Positions 27,261-36,723 of a stretch of DNA of 64,000 nt are shown here, piece by piece (positions within the stretch are counted from its first letter, which is position 1; every line of letters begins with the position of its first letter). A program made the translations under genes and the position numbers. Under the pieces are notes generated by a model that was not told where the DNA came from, searched no databases, and was given only the letters and a program-made list of their open reading frames with translations. Source of the DNA: Streptomyces sp. NBC_00162 (GTDB lineage: Bacteria > Actinomycetota > Actinomycetes > Streptomycetales > Streptomycetaceae); contig NZ_CP102509.1 in NCBI RefSeq assembly GCF_024611995.1, positions 1,426,001 through 1,490,000 on the forward strand, given 5' to 3'.

Positions 27261-27713
27261 GTGGATCTCAGACCGCCGGTACCTGCACGGAGACTTGGAC
27301 CGCATGCGTTGACCGAGGACGGGATTGCGGCCTTGCTGGCCCGTTACGAGTTCGGCGACGCCTGCGTCCGCCGGGTCATGCTCGATCAGGAATTCGGTCC
27401 ACAGGGGCGGGGGCGAGTGGCCAGGCTCGTGATCGATGCCCGGGTGATCGACGAGGGCCTTCGATGGGAGCCAGTATGCCTGGACCTGTTCGGAGTGGAT
27501 CGATTCCGAATCGACGAGAGCGGTGACTTCGCCTGGACACTCTACGATCCCCCGCAGTTCACCCGCTTCGACGGGCTGATACAGGTGGACCTGTGCGCCG
27601 AACGCTTCGGCAACCTGCACCCGAGTAACGCTCAGGAAGCCTTCGAGGGCTCCGAGTTGGTGTTCGCTGCGACCGACGGCAGTTGGAGTGCCCTCCAGCC
27701 CTGGGAATCATGA
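27261..27713 (+). CDS. hypothetical protein, 150 residues
   Basis: GTG 27261 with AGGAG 4 bases upstream. Soluble, acidic, no membrane segment: LTEDGIAALLARYEFGDACVRRVML, VARLVIDARVIDEGLRWEPVCLDLFGVDRFRIDE, PQFTRFDGLIQVDLCAERFGNLHP. Codon use is normal for the genome. I do not recognise the family; it stands alone between the helicase and the 405-residue unknown. Confidence 0.75.
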   Translation: MDLRPPVPARRLGPHALTEDGIAALLARYEFGDACVRRVMLDQEFGPQGRGRVARLVIDARVIDEGLRWEPVCLDLFGVDRFRIDESGDFAWTLYDPPQFTRFDGLIQVDLCAERFGNLHPSNAQEAFEGSELVFAATDGSWSALQPWES

Positions 27714-27745
27714 CGCTGCGCTGATCCTGCTGCGCACGCACCGGG

Positions 27746-28963
27746 TCAGCTGCCGATGCCGAAGTGCACGTACCGCGGTTCCACGTTGCGGCGGTCGAAA
27801 CCGCCCTGGAGGGTGTAGCCGGAGGCCACCCACTCCGAGGATTCCGGATCATGGCGGTGACAGGTGAGGTAGTCACCCCACTTGCCTCCTAGGGGGCCGT
27901 GCGTGCTCGTACTGGTAACGGCCAGCCGCCATTCACCGCCGTCGCGGAAGCCGACCACGTGCGAGGGATGCCTCGGGCCGCCGCCGAGGAACAGCGTGAC
28001 GCCGACGATTCCTTGGGCGTTCGGGCATGCCGCGGGCTGGGCGTACGCGGACTCCTGGCTCCAGATGTCAGGCTCCTCCACCAGAGCCTGAGTGGTCACG
28101 TCGACGACCGCGGCCTTGACGTACGGCATGGGGCGTCCGGATCGGGGCCCGGCCGTCCACAGGAAGCCCGCACGGGTGCCGCTCACCCAGCCGCCGGTGA
28201 TGCGCGAGTCGGTACGGGTGAGCCACTCGACGCCGCCGGGTCCGGGAGCGGAGAACGGATCACGGGTCCACGAGCTCACCTGCACATCGAACGAGCCCAC
28301 CGTGTTCGAGCCGTCGGGCCAGCCGTGGATCCGCAGGGTCCGGCCGCCTTTGTGGCTGGCGAAGAACATGCTGCCGGCCGCGCCCTGGGTGAGCCGCAGG
28401 GAACCGTTCTGCGTCGTCGTCCACCACTGGTACGTCAGCGCGGTCCTGGCCTTGAGCGCGTCGAGGGGCAGCTTGAAGACGAAGGCGCGCTGCCAGCGGC
28501 CGGCAGCGTTGAAGGCGTTGAAGGTGATGTAGAGGTGGTTGGAACTCACTGCCGCGTCCGGGTAGTCGAACCACATGTCCGTCCATGAGGGGTCCAGGTC
28601 CAGCGGACTGAAGTCTTGCCAGTTCCATGCAGTCGGGTCGTCACCGGGGGCGTACGCCACACGGAAGACGTTGCTGCCCGCCTTGGCGCTGTACTGGAGG
28701 ATCCAGATCCAGAGGTCCCGGGTGGGGTCGTAGAGGACGATCTGGTCGCAGCAGAAGCCGCCCGCTGCAGAGGGCAGCGCGGTGAACGGATCGACCAGGG
28801 ACCATCCCGCGCCGTTGTCGGTGCTGCGGCTGGCGAACCAGTTACCGGTGATGAAGATGTTGTCGTGGGACGTCGCGACGGTCGGCTCGTGGATGGTACC
28901 GGTCTGGATGCCGGTGGCGTTGTCGTCGAGGCCGATGTTCTTGATGAGGCGGACCTGAGCCAT
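27746..28963 (-). CDS. uncharacterised 405-residue protein, probably beta-propeller
   Basis: Trp- and Asp-rich with repeating strand patterns such as HDNIFITGNWFASRSTDNGAGWSLVDP, YDPTRDLWIWILQYSAKAG and WTDMWFDYPDAAVSSNHLYITFNAF, resembling sialidase/BNR-like propeller proteins (SxDxGxxW-like SRSTDNGAGW). No signal peptide is visible. Start at ATG 28963. Ligand unknown. The two small genes behind it on the same strand may form a unit. Confidence 0.75.
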   Translation of the reverse strand: MAQVRLIKNIGLDDNATGIQTGTIHEPTVATSHDNIFITGNWFASRSTDNGAGWSLVDPFTALPSAAGGFCCDQIVLYDPTRDLWIWILQYSAKAGSNVFRVAYAPGDDPTAWNWQDFSPLDLDPSWTDMWFDYPDAAVSSNHLYITFNAFNAAGRWQRAFVFKLPLDALKARTALTYQWWTTTQNGSLRLTQGAAGSMFFASHKGGRTLRIHGWPDGSNTVGSFDVQVSSWTRDPFSAPGPGGVEWLTRTDSRITGGWVSGTRAGFLWTAGPRSGRPMPYVKAAVVDVTTQALVEEPDIWSQESAYAQPAACPNAQGIVGVTLFLGGGPRHPSHVVGFRDGGEWRLAVTSTSTHGPLGGKWGDYLTCHRHDPESSEWVASGYTLQGGFDRRNVEPRYVHFGIGS

Positions 28964-28978
28964 GACTGCTGTCCTCCG

Positions 28979-29185
28979 TCACTGCTCCTCGGGCTCGTCG
29001 AGCTCCTGGGGAATGGTTTCGGGCACCTGGTCCTGAGCGGGGCCCATCGGCTTGCGACGTGGGCTGAACCTCGCCTCACGGGCGTCGAGCTCCTCGGGTG
29101 TCGGCGTACCTTCCGCCGACTCGGCCAGCGCCCTGGCCCGCTTTCCGGGCTTCGTCAGTGACTTCGGCTTGCGGGCATGGCCCAC
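28979..29185 (-). CDS. small highly charged protein
   Basis: 68 residues from GTG 29185, chosen for GGAGGAAG 6-8 bases upstream. Basic first half (GHARKPKSLTKPGKRARALAE), acidic C-terminus (VPETIPQELDEPEEQ); likely disordered. It ends 15 bases before the 405-residue gene, implying one operon. Function unknown. Confidence 0.55.
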   Translation of the reverse strand: MGHARKPKSLTKPGKRARALAESAEGTPTPEELDAREARFSPRRKPMGPAQDQVPETIPQELDEPEEQ

Positions 29186-29267
29186 ATTCGCTTCCTCCGC
29201 CGCGTACGGGGGCCCTCGGTCCGCTTCTCGTTCGACATCTGGCAGCCTCCGGTTCCTGCTGATGAGC

Positions 29268-29516
29268 TCACTCGGTGCGCGGCTGCAGCGCCTTGGCCCT
29301 GCGCCATTCACCGCGCGCGAGCAGCGAGAACGTGAGCGTGGCGCAGACGGCGAGGGCGACGATGACCCATTCGAGCGCCCCGCTGTGCTGGTCGGGGTCG
29401 ACCCCGAAGACCTCTTCGATCCAGTCGCGCCAGACCAGGGTCACGATGAGAAGGATTCCGCTGATCGTGGCGGCAATCGCCTCGATCCAGCCGCGCATAC
29501 GCACATTACGCATCAT
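29268..29516 (-). CDS. small two-helix membrane protein
   Basis: 82 residues. IEAIAATISGILLIVTLVW and LEWVIVALAVCATLTFSLLA are two membrane segments separated by RDWIEEVFGVDPDQHSGA; basic C-terminus. ATG 29516 (or the adjacent ATG 29513) follows GAAGGG. Unknown function; same strand as its neighbours. Confidence 0.65.
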   Translation of the reverse strand: MMRNVRMRGWIEAIAATISGILLIVTLVWRDWIEEVFGVDPDQHSGALEWVIVALAVCATLTFSLLARGEWRRAKALQPRTE

Positions 29517-29784
29517 CTTGCGCACCCTTCGCGATTCCACGGCCGGACCGGCCGCTCCACAACCGAGGCCAGGGTGAGCGCGCCCGGCCGGACGGACGGG
29601 CGACGACGGCCCGTCAGCGGCAGCGCCACTGCAAGCAGGAGGCAGCAGAGGATGCCGGGCCGAGGCCTCACTCTCAGTAGGCGCCGCACCCCCGGAACTG
29701 TCAAACGCACCGGTACGGGTGCGTGCCGTGGAGCGCCGTCTGGACCTCCCGGCGAAGAGTGGGGGCACCCTTCTGCAACAACCT

Positions 29785-30681
29785 TCAGGTGGGATGGGTG
29801 TCGTCGTGTTGGAGTGCGGTGCGGACGCCGGTGATGACCACGGCGATCAGGCAGAGGGCGATGACGGTTTCGGCCCACAGGAAGGCGAACCAGTCCATCA
29901 CGCAGCCGATCGGGGGTGTGCCGGGAGCGTTGTTGCGGAAGGCCGAGAGGGCGAACAGGGTGGCGGCCATCCAGCCGAGGGCGGCCCAGACCAGGCCCTC
30001 TCTGCGGATCGTCAGGTACCAGGCCCCGATGAGTACGGACGCCGCCAGTGCCCACATCACGATCATCATGAAGACCGTGAAGACGAGCAGGCTGCCCGAT
30101 CGGGCCAGCTCCAGCCCCAGCGCCACGCCGGCAGCCTCTTGCTCTGACGAGGTGGGTGTCGCGGAGATCGAGAAGAGCGTGTCGCTGTTGGAGAACAGCA
30201 TCCGCACCGGCACCTGCTTTCCGCCCAGCTGTGCCCAGAACTCGATGTCGGTCTCGTAGGTGTCGAACGGGTAGTCGCTGATCGATCCATTCGTGAGCGC
30301 GACCTGCACGTCCCTGATCGTGAGCCGCTCGTGCGCCTCGAACTCAAGGTCGCCGAGGGTCTGCGCGGAGGTCTGGAGGCTGAGATCGGCCACCGGGGCG
30401 GTCCCCTCCTCCTCGCCGAGGGACCCGAGCGGGGTGACCCGGACCCGCAGTTCCAGCTCTCTGGCCGCGGCGTCGACGCGTTGGACGGTGGCCTCCACGT
30501 CCACCCGGTCGGCGGCTTGGGATCCGACGGTGTGGACCGTGTCCATCGCCTGCCGCTCGGAGAACTGGAGCCACGACCCCACGGACACCGCCACCAGGAT
30601 CAGGATCGCGATGGGCAACAGGACCGGCAGGATCGAGGCCCCGGAGCGGCGTGGGTGACGTGGTTCCCAGGTTGGGGCCAT
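29785..30681 (-). CDS. DUF4436 membrane protein
   Basis: 298 residues. One N-terminal membrane anchor (ILPVLLPIAILILVAVSVGSWL), a large outside domain (ARELELRVRVTPLG, ISDYPFDTYETDIEFWAQ), then three C-terminal membrane segments and the family's AFRNNAPGTPPIGCVMDWFAFLWAE block. DUF4436 proteins occur in mycobacteria and Streptomyces; function unknown. GGAG lies 5 bases before ATG 30681. Confidence 0.85.
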   Translation of the reverse strand: MAPTWEPRHPRRSGASILPVLLPIAILILVAVSVGSWLQFSERQAMDTVHTVGSQAADRVDVEATVQRVDAAARELELRVRVTPLGSLGEEEGTAPVADLSLQTSAQTLGDLEFEAHERLTIRDVQVALTNGSISDYPFDTYETDIEFWAQLGGKQVPVRMLFSNSDTLFSISATPTSSEQEAAGVALGLELARSGSLLVFTVFMMIVMWALAASVLIGAWYLTIRREGLVWAALGWMAATLFALSAFRNNAPGTPPIGCVMDWFAFLWAETVIALCLIAVVITGVRTALQHDDTHPT

Positions 30682-30790
30682 GGTGACTCCGACGAGGTGG
30701 GAAGGGAATGGACTCGTCCGGCCCGACGCCCGTCCTGGTCGCCGACAGCGGCGACCAGGACGGTGGCTTCGGAGCGGAGCACGAGCGGTT

Positions 30791-32395
30791 TCAGGGCTCG
30801 GTCTTGAACTCCGGCGCCTCAAGGCTCTTCAGGCATTCGGTCTTCGGCGCGTCCGGGTTCTCGAAGAACGAGACGGCGATGTCCTGGGCGCACTTCGAGG
30901 TGGCGATCACCACGTGCGGCTCGTAGGGGATCGTGACGACCTTGGCCTTGCTCAGCGTGCGGGCGACGTACGGCCCGTTGTCCGCCCCGGTCTGGGCGTC
31001 GAACGCACCCGACAGCGCGAGGGTGGGGATGTCGCTGCGGGTGACGTCCCTGATCGAGGGCGCAGCCGCGGGGACCTTCCAGACGTCGCAGTCCGGATGG
31101 AGGGAGGTGAGCAGCGGGGCCTGGGCCTGCACCGAGCGGGGGAACGACGGGAACTCTTCCTGTCCGCCCTGGAGCGCCGCGTCCTTGCTCTCGTACGGCG
31201 TCCACGCACTGCAGAAGATGCCGTAGGCGAGACCGTGCGAAACCACGCCGATGCCCTTGGGGTTGAGCCTCCAGCCCGCCCACTGCTGGGCGATCCGCTG
31301 CGGGTTGCCGTTCGCCAGCTCGTCGATGGAGAGCGGTACGGCCTCCGCCGTGTGGGTGGCGGAGGTCAGCCAGTTCACCAGGGTCCCGCCGTCCAGCACG
31401 ACCTTCACCGGCTTCTCGCTGCCGGGGAGCGTGACGGTGGTGGTGACCGGCTTCGCTTCGAGGTCGCTGACGAGCTTCTCGAAGGTGGCCGACAGGTTCG
31501 GATAGCGCTTGTTGCAGGCAGGCTGGTCCGCGCAGGCCTTGAACAGGCCGTCGACGCCCTGCCGGAAGCTGCTCCAGGTCGAGGCCGACCCGGCCTTGGA
31601 CGGCGGCAGGATGCCGTCGATGCCCACCGAGCGGAGCCCCTCGGGGTGCAGGCGCATGGAGACGAGCGCCAGGTGGGTGCCGTAGGAAATGCCGTACAGG
31701 TTCCACTGCTTGATGCCCAGCGCCGTGCGCAGGTCGTCGTAGTCGGCGGCGCTCTCGGTGTCGTTGTAGGCACTGAGGTCGACGCCGCGGGCCGCCAGCC
31801 TGTCGCGGCAGGCCTTCGTGGCCTCGACGTGCAGGCGTTCGGTGGACGGAGCGTCGTAGACGAGGCTGACCACCTGTCCGTTGAACTCGTCGATGTTGGG
31901 GCAGAGGAGCTCCGGGTCGGCCGAGTACGTACCGCGCTGGGACATGAGGATCACGTCACGGTCGCGGTTCAGGCCGCCGTCGACGGCCATCTTCGCCTCT
32001 CCCACCGCATCGTCCCCGGGTCCGCCCGCGAGCCACACGATGGGGTCGGGTTTCGGTGTGTCGGCCACGGCCGGCACGATCGCGACACCGAGTTCGATCG
32101 TTCGACTGCTTGGTTTGGCACGGTTCTCGGGCACGGTGAGCGTTCCGCAGCGGGCCTCCTTCAGCTCCTCGATCGGTTCTGCCGTCTTCGGGCAGGGACC
32201 CGGTTCGAAGCTGGCGTCGCCCACCGTCCGGGCGACCGTGCCGATCGGCGCTCCGGTGCCGTCGTCGGTACGGGACTGCGCCTGGGCGGGCGCTGTGAGC
32301 AGGCCGGTGACGAGGAGACCGGTCGCCATGCCCGCCGACGTGGCCAGAAGTCGTCGTGTGGTGCGCCGACGACGGAGCGCTTGCTGGAGAGTCAT
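30791..32395 (-). CDS. secreted alpha/beta hydrolase (tripeptidyl aminopeptidase-like)
   Basis: 534 residues. Twin-basic signal region (RRRRTTRRLLATSAGMATGLLVTGLL, cleavage after APAQA) indicates export. Core: VWLAGGPGDDAV (oxyanion region), RGTYSADPELLC, nucleophile GISYGTHLALVSMRLHPEG, TLALSGAFDAQTGADNG (acid) and YEPHVV (His). It resembles SlpD/SlpE-type mycelial peptidases of Streptomyces, which release N-terminal tripeptides. It follows a paralogue by 12 bases with GGGAGGG in the gap, so a tandem operon. Confidence 0.88.
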   Translation of the reverse strand: MTLQQALRRRRTTRRLLATSAGMATGLLVTGLLTAPAQAQSRTDDGTGAPIGTVARTVGDASFEPGPCPKTAEPIEELKEARCGTLTVPENRAKPSSRTIELGVAIVPAVADTPKPDPIVWLAGGPGDDAVGEAKMAVDGGLNRDRDVILMSQRGTYSADPELLCPNIDEFNGQVVSLVYDAPSTERLHVEATKACRDRLAARGVDLSAYNDTESAADYDDLRTALGIKQWNLYGISYGTHLALVSMRLHPEGLRSVGIDGILPPSKAGSASTWSSFRQGVDGLFKACADQPACNKRYPNLSATFEKLVSDLEAKPVTTTVTLPGSEKPVKVVLDGGTLVNWLTSATHTAEAVPLSIDELANGNPQRIAQQWAGWRLNPKGIGVVSHGLAYGIFCSAWTPYESKDAALQGGQEEFPSFPRSVQAQAPLLTSLHPDCDVWKVPAAAPSIRDVTRSDIPTLALSGAFDAQTGADNGPYVARTLSKAKVVTIPYEPHVVIATSKCAQDIAVSFFENPDAPKTECLKSLEAPEFKTEP

Positions 32396-32407
32396 CTGCC
32401 CTCCCGG

Positions 32408-33947
32408 CTATTTCGGGATGATCGTGAACGGCTGGGGCTCGAGATCGTCCACGCAACTGGTGTCGGGCGAGCGAGGAACGAGGCCAGCACGCTCTGCGCG
32501 CAAGGCGACTGCGGAACCACCCAGTGGCCGATTCCGGGGACCAGCACGGAGGTCGAGTTGGACAGGTTGCGGGCCACGCCCTTCGCCCAACTCGCCCCGG
32601 TCTTCACGTCGAACGTGCCGGAGACGACAAGTGCCGGCACCGAGCTGAACGTGGGCACCCTCTGGACGGACGCCCGGTCCGGAACGTTCCAGACCCCGCA
32701 CACCGGATACTGGAAGGGCAGCTGCGGAGCCTGGGCCAGGACCGTGTCCGGCCACCCGGGGAAGGCCTTCTGCCCCGCCTTCAGCACGTCGGCCTCCGAG
32801 TACCCCGGAGCCCATTCACTGCACGCGATCGAGTTCGTCAGGCCGTGCGCGAAGTCGCCGATCTTCTGGACCGAGCCGGCCGCGCGGGCCTGCGCGAAGC
32901 GCTCCGGGTTCCCCTTGCTGAGTTCCTCGAGCGCTGCGGGCATGTCCTTGGGTCGGGGGGTGAAGGCGACGATCAGATTCAGCAGCGCGCCCCCGTCGAG
33001 TACGGTCTTGACCGGCTTCCCACCGTCCGGCGGCGCAACGTTCAGCGTCAGGGGCTGCGCCTCCAGCTTGCGGACCTGCTCCGTCAGGAGTTGGGGAAGG
33101 TCCGGGTACCGGTCCTTGCAGGCGGGCTGCGCCGCGCACGCCGCGAAAATGTTGTGGATTCCCTCGGCGGTGCTGCCCCATGTCCACGGCAGGGTCACGA
33201 ACTGGGAAGGTGCGATCGAGTCGATCGCCACGGCGCGGATTCCCTCGGGGTGGAGGCGCAGGTAGGTGAGGGCCAGGTTGCTGCCGTAGGAGTAGCCGTA
33301 GACGTTCCACTGGGAGATGCCCAGCGCGTTGCGCAGGTCGGCGAAGTCCGCGGCGTTCTCGGTGCTGTTGTAGGCGCCCAGGTCGACTCCGTCGGCCACG
33401 AGGCGGGCCCGGCAGTCCGTCACCGCCTTCAGCATGATCTGTTCCGCCTGCTGTGCGTCATAGCCCAGGCCCACGGCCTGCTCGTTGAACCGGTCGACCT
33501 CCGGGCAGGCGAGGTTCGGCTGGTCGTAGAGGTTGCCGCGCTGGGCCATGATGATCAGTTCGCGGTCCTTGTTCAGGCCGGAGTCGATCAGGAACGGGAT
33601 GTCGTCGAACGTGTCGGCGCCGGGGCCTCCCGCCATGAACACCACAGGGTCCGCGGCGGGTTTGTCCGAGGCGGCCGGGATCCTCGCCACGGCCAGCTTG
33701 ATGGTGCGGCTGTCGGGGCGGGACCGGTTCTCGGGGACCTCGAGGAAGCCGCACTTTGCGTCACTCAGCGCTTCGATGGGCTCGGGCGGCTTCGGACAGG
33801 CGCCCGGCACGAACCGGGGGTTACCGGGCTGGGCTGCCCGGCGGGTTGGGCAGGTGCTGACGCGGCGCTACTGGGCGTGGGGCCGAGTGCTGCCAGGCAG
33901 ACCAGAGCTGCCCCGGCAGTCACTGCGGGGATTCTGTGCTTTGGCAT
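32408..33947 (-). pseudogene. secreted alpha/beta hydrolase paralogue, two frame breaks
   Basis: Signal peptide from ATG 33947 (KHRIPAVTAGAALVCLAALGPTPSSAASA), then the mature enzyme: FMAGGPGADTFDD, AQRGNLYDQPNLAC, nucleophile GYSYGSNLALTYLRLHPEG, ALVVSGTFDVKTGASWA and PGIGHWVVPQSPC (catalytic His). The signal and enzyme frames join only if one base is added near 33826-33828, and the last 17 residues (DTSCVDDLEPQPFTIIPK) only with one base near 32464. Both are one-base losses in GC-rich runs, so the native gene is probably intact. Paralogue of the downstream gene. Confidence 0.8.
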
Positions 33948-34199
33948 GTGATCTCGTTCCTCTGCCGACATCGGCGGCGGCCCTGCTGTGGCCAGGCCAG
34001 GCCGCAGCGTTTTGGGCAGAACGCACCTTCTCGACGCTACCGGGTGGCTGCTTCGCGCGCACCCGGGGTAATCGCGGCCCGCGGCCAGGGCCTTCCCCGG
34101 CCGAGCGGCCGGGAGTACCGGTGGGCGCCTTCCCTCCCTTGTGCGCGGCTTCGGGCCACCCGGTAGCGTGGATTGCGTGCGTTCCGCCCACACCGCCGC

Positions 34200-34392
34200 G
34201 CAGCGGTGGCCCGCGTCAGCTCGGTCCCCACGCTCTTCCTCAACGCATCGTTCGACATGAAGGAAGACCGGGGCGAGCTGGGCGCAGAAGACGGCCCGTA
34301 TTCTGCCCCACTCGACCAGCGTGCAGATTCCCGGCATTGGGCACTGGGTGGTCCCGCAATCGCCCTGCGCCCAGAAGGTGCCGGCGCCCTGA
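34200..34392 (+). pseudogene. C-terminal remnant of a third alpha/beta hydrolase, opposite strand
   Basis: Plus-strand reading gives RVSSVPTLFLNASFDMK, then in a second frame VQIPGIGHWVVPQSPCAQKVPAP ending at TGA 34390. These match SVPALVVSGTFDVK and VPGIGHWVVPQSPCAQ of the intact-type paralogue on the minus strand. Only the acid and His region remains. A duplicated and inverted copy that decayed is inferred. Confidence 0.65.
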
Positions 34393-34429
34393 GCCATCCT
34401 CGTTCCAGGTAGATAAAGAAGGTGGTGCC

Positions 34430-35527
34430 GTGAATCGGATGGCGTCGTTGCGCGCCGCCGGGGGCGCCATGGTCGTGGTTGTACTGGCCGGTGTCGCAGG
34501 GCCGCAGGCATACGCGACCGGCGATGACCGCGAGAAGCGCAGCGCAGATGTTCTCCAGGAGCTGGTGCCTTCTCCTGATGGCCCGGGCTGTGCGGCAGCT
34601 GTCGGCGCGCAGGGAAGCGTTGTCTGGGAGGCGGGGAGGGGGAAAGCCGATCTGACGACCGGGCGCGCCATCACCTCGAAGACGGTCTTCGACATGGCAT
34701 CCAACTCCAAGCAATTCACCGCAGACGCCGTCCTTTTGTTGGCCGGTCGACACCAACTCGCACTGAGCGACCCCCTGTCCGATTTCCTCGACGACCCGCC
34801 CGCCTGGACGCGGGACGTCACCCTGGGCGACTTGATGCGTCACACCAGCGGCATTACCGACTACCAGGATCTGCTGGAGGCCAAGGGCATCAAGGTGACG
34901 GATCCGGCCGGCCAGCAGGAAGCGATCGCGGCCATCCTCGCCTCACAACCGGAAGATCCGCCAGGCAAGCGTTTCTCCTACTCCAACTCCAACTACGTCC
35001 TCCTGGCACATGTCGTCGAGAGGGTCACCGGCAAGCCGTTCCCGACCTTCGTCCAACAGGAGTTCTTCACCCCGCTGCACCTGCGCATGACTTTGTCCCC
35101 TGCGGTGGACGTTCCCGGCAAGGCAAAGTCGTACGACGAGAAGGACGACTCCTTCACGCCCAATTCCTCCCCCTGGAAACAGTACGGAGACGGGTCCGTC
35201 CAAACCACCCCTGGGGAATTCGTCCGCTGGGCCGACAACTACCGCACTGGCCGCATCGGTGGACCGGAACTGCTCGCCGGGGTCACGGAGGGAGCGGTGA
35301 GTGTGGGCGACGTCCTGCGCGCGCGTGGCATCGAAGAAGGGCGGTACGGGGCCGGAATCCTCCTTCTCCCCGACAAGAGCCTGGTGCATCGCGGCGACTG
35401 GGAGGGGTTTCACAGCACCTTCAAAGTAAGCCCGGACCGTGACACTGCCGTCACTGTCGTATGCAACGTGGGTTCACCCGATCATTTCCGTGCGGCAAAC
35501 CAACTGCTGGACATATGGACCAAATGA
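34430..35527 (+). CDS. secreted serine hydrolase, class C beta-lactamase/DD-peptidase fold
   Basis: 365 residues, GTG 34430 with GAAGGTGG upstream. Signal peptide (LRAAGGAMVVVVLAGVAGPQAYA). SxxK is ASNSKQFTADAVLLLA, the YxN motif is FSYSNSNYVLLAHVVERVTG; DLMRHTSGITDY and DGSVQTTPGEFVRW are family blocks; a KTG-like HRG (LVHRGDWEGFHS) precedes the end. Family includes DD-carboxypeptidases, esterases and beta-lactamases; substrate cannot be told. Confidence 0.9.
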   Translation: MNRMASLRAAGGAMVVVVLAGVAGPQAYATGDDREKRSADVLQELVPSPDGPGCAAAVGAQGSVVWEAGRGKADLTTGRAITSKTVFDMASNSKQFTADAVLLLAGRHQLALSDPLSDFLDDPPAWTRDVTLGDLMRHTSGITDYQDLLEAKGIKVTDPAGQQEAIAAILASQPEDPPGKRFSYSNSNYVLLAHVVERVTGKPFPTFVQQEFFTPLHLRMTLSPAVDVPGKAKSYDEKDDSFTPNSSPWKQYGDGSVQTTPGEFVRWADNYRTGRIGGPELLAGVTEGAVSVGDVLRARGIEEGRYGAGILLLPDKSLVHRGDWEGFHSTFKVSPDRDTAVTVVCNVGSPDHFRAANQLLDIWTK

Positions 35528-35573
35528 CGCGTGCGGTCGAGGAGGGGGTTGGTCCCGCAGGCAGCCGCATTTC

Positions 35574-36308
35574 TCAGGTCTTCTCGTATTCGTCGTGGCG
35601 GCGCAGCCAGTGCGTCTCCTCGCCCTCCTCGTGGCGGCCCAGCGGTGTCCGGTCGAGGAGGCCGTAGTAGGCCATGGCGGGCTCGAGGCCGCGCGCGGTG
35701 GTGACGTACGTCCGGTAGACGATGCCGTCCGACAGCGCGTAACAGCTCAACCCGGGTCCCTCGGTGACGTACCCGAGCACGTCCGTGCCGCACGCCCGCG
35801 CCATCTGGCTCACGATCGGCGGAACCCCGGCCTCCAGGAACGGTCTCAGCTCCTCCGCCGTGTACGTGAAACCGAGGTCGCGGTGGAAGTCGCCGCCGCC
35901 GGCGGAGACCCAGTCGAAGCTCCAGCCCATCCGCTCCCGGTAGGGGAGGAGCTTGTCGAGCGGCGCCCGCGAGGAGCAGATCAGCGTCACATCACGGGCC
36001 TTGAGGTGGACCGCGTTGGGATCGAGGGTGTCCGCGATCGAGGAGCAGACAGGGCATCCGGCCTCGTACGGCGGTCCGAACATGAAGTGGTAGACGAGCA
36101 GCTGCGAGCGCCCGTCGAAGAGGTCCGCGAGCGGCCTGGTCCCGCCTTCGGTCTCGAACCTGTAGTCCTTCTCGACCCGCACCCTGGGAAGTTCCCTCCG
36201 CTTCCGCGCGAGCGCGTCACCGCGCCGGGTCAGGTCCTTCTCCTCCACGAGCAGCTCTGCTCGCGCAGCCTCGAATTCCTCCTGTGTGCCGACTCTGTGC
36301 TCGGGCAT
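35574..36308 (-). CDS. DUF899 thioredoxin-like protein
   Basis: 244 residues. RVGTQEEFEAARAELLVEEKDLTRRGDALARKRRELP is the family opening, then YHFMFGPPYEAGCPVCSSIADTLD with a CxxC (CPVC), and GVPPIVSQMARACGTDVLGYVTEGPGLSCYAL. Thioredoxin fold of unknown redox role. AGGAGG is about 9 bases before ATG 36308. It stands alone. The 415 bases between it and the next gene hold no convincing coding signal. Confidence 0.88.
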   Translation of the reverse strand: MPEHRVGTQEEFEAARAELLVEEKDLTRRGDALARKRRELPRVRVEKDYRFETEGGTRPLADLFDGRSQLLVYHFMFGPPYEAGCPVCSSIADTLDPNAVHLKARDVTLICSSRAPLDKLLPYRERMGWSFDWVSAGGGDFHRDLGFTYTAEELRPFLEAGVPPIVSQMARACGTDVLGYVTEGPGLSCYALSDGIVYRTYVTTARGLEPAMAYYGLLDRTPLGRHEEGEETHWLRRHDEYEKT

Positions 36309-36723
36309 GTGCCTTTCCCTCCTGTGCGGGAGCAGAACACCGCATCGCGGCGGGCGGTCGCCCGCAGCGGCTGCCGTCAGTGCCTGCACCGGCGTTACCC
36401 GTCGCCCTACGTCCACCGTACGCGCGCGGCGTCGGACCCTCGCGACCAGCTGGGGGCCCTCAGGGCGCACTCGTCGGGCGCCGTCGATGCGCAGGGAGTG
36501 TCGGCGGCTGCCGCGTCCGGGGCGCAACCGTGGCGCTGGCCGCGCGCAACCGGGCGTGGCAGGTCCGGCAGGCGGGTGCTCTCCTCCCGGGTTTTGGGCT
36601 TTCCGGTTCTGTGATCTGCTGGAGAGGTCGTCGGACCGTCGGCTGTCCACGGTGTACCACCGCCAGCGGTGTGGCACGGGCGACCGAGGCGGCCGGGGCA
36701 ACTCGCGTCCTTGGGAGGTTCCC

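Noticed and set aside
30680..33265. Plus-strand frame of about 861 codons
   Set aside because: Antisense of two well-supported secreted hydrolases.
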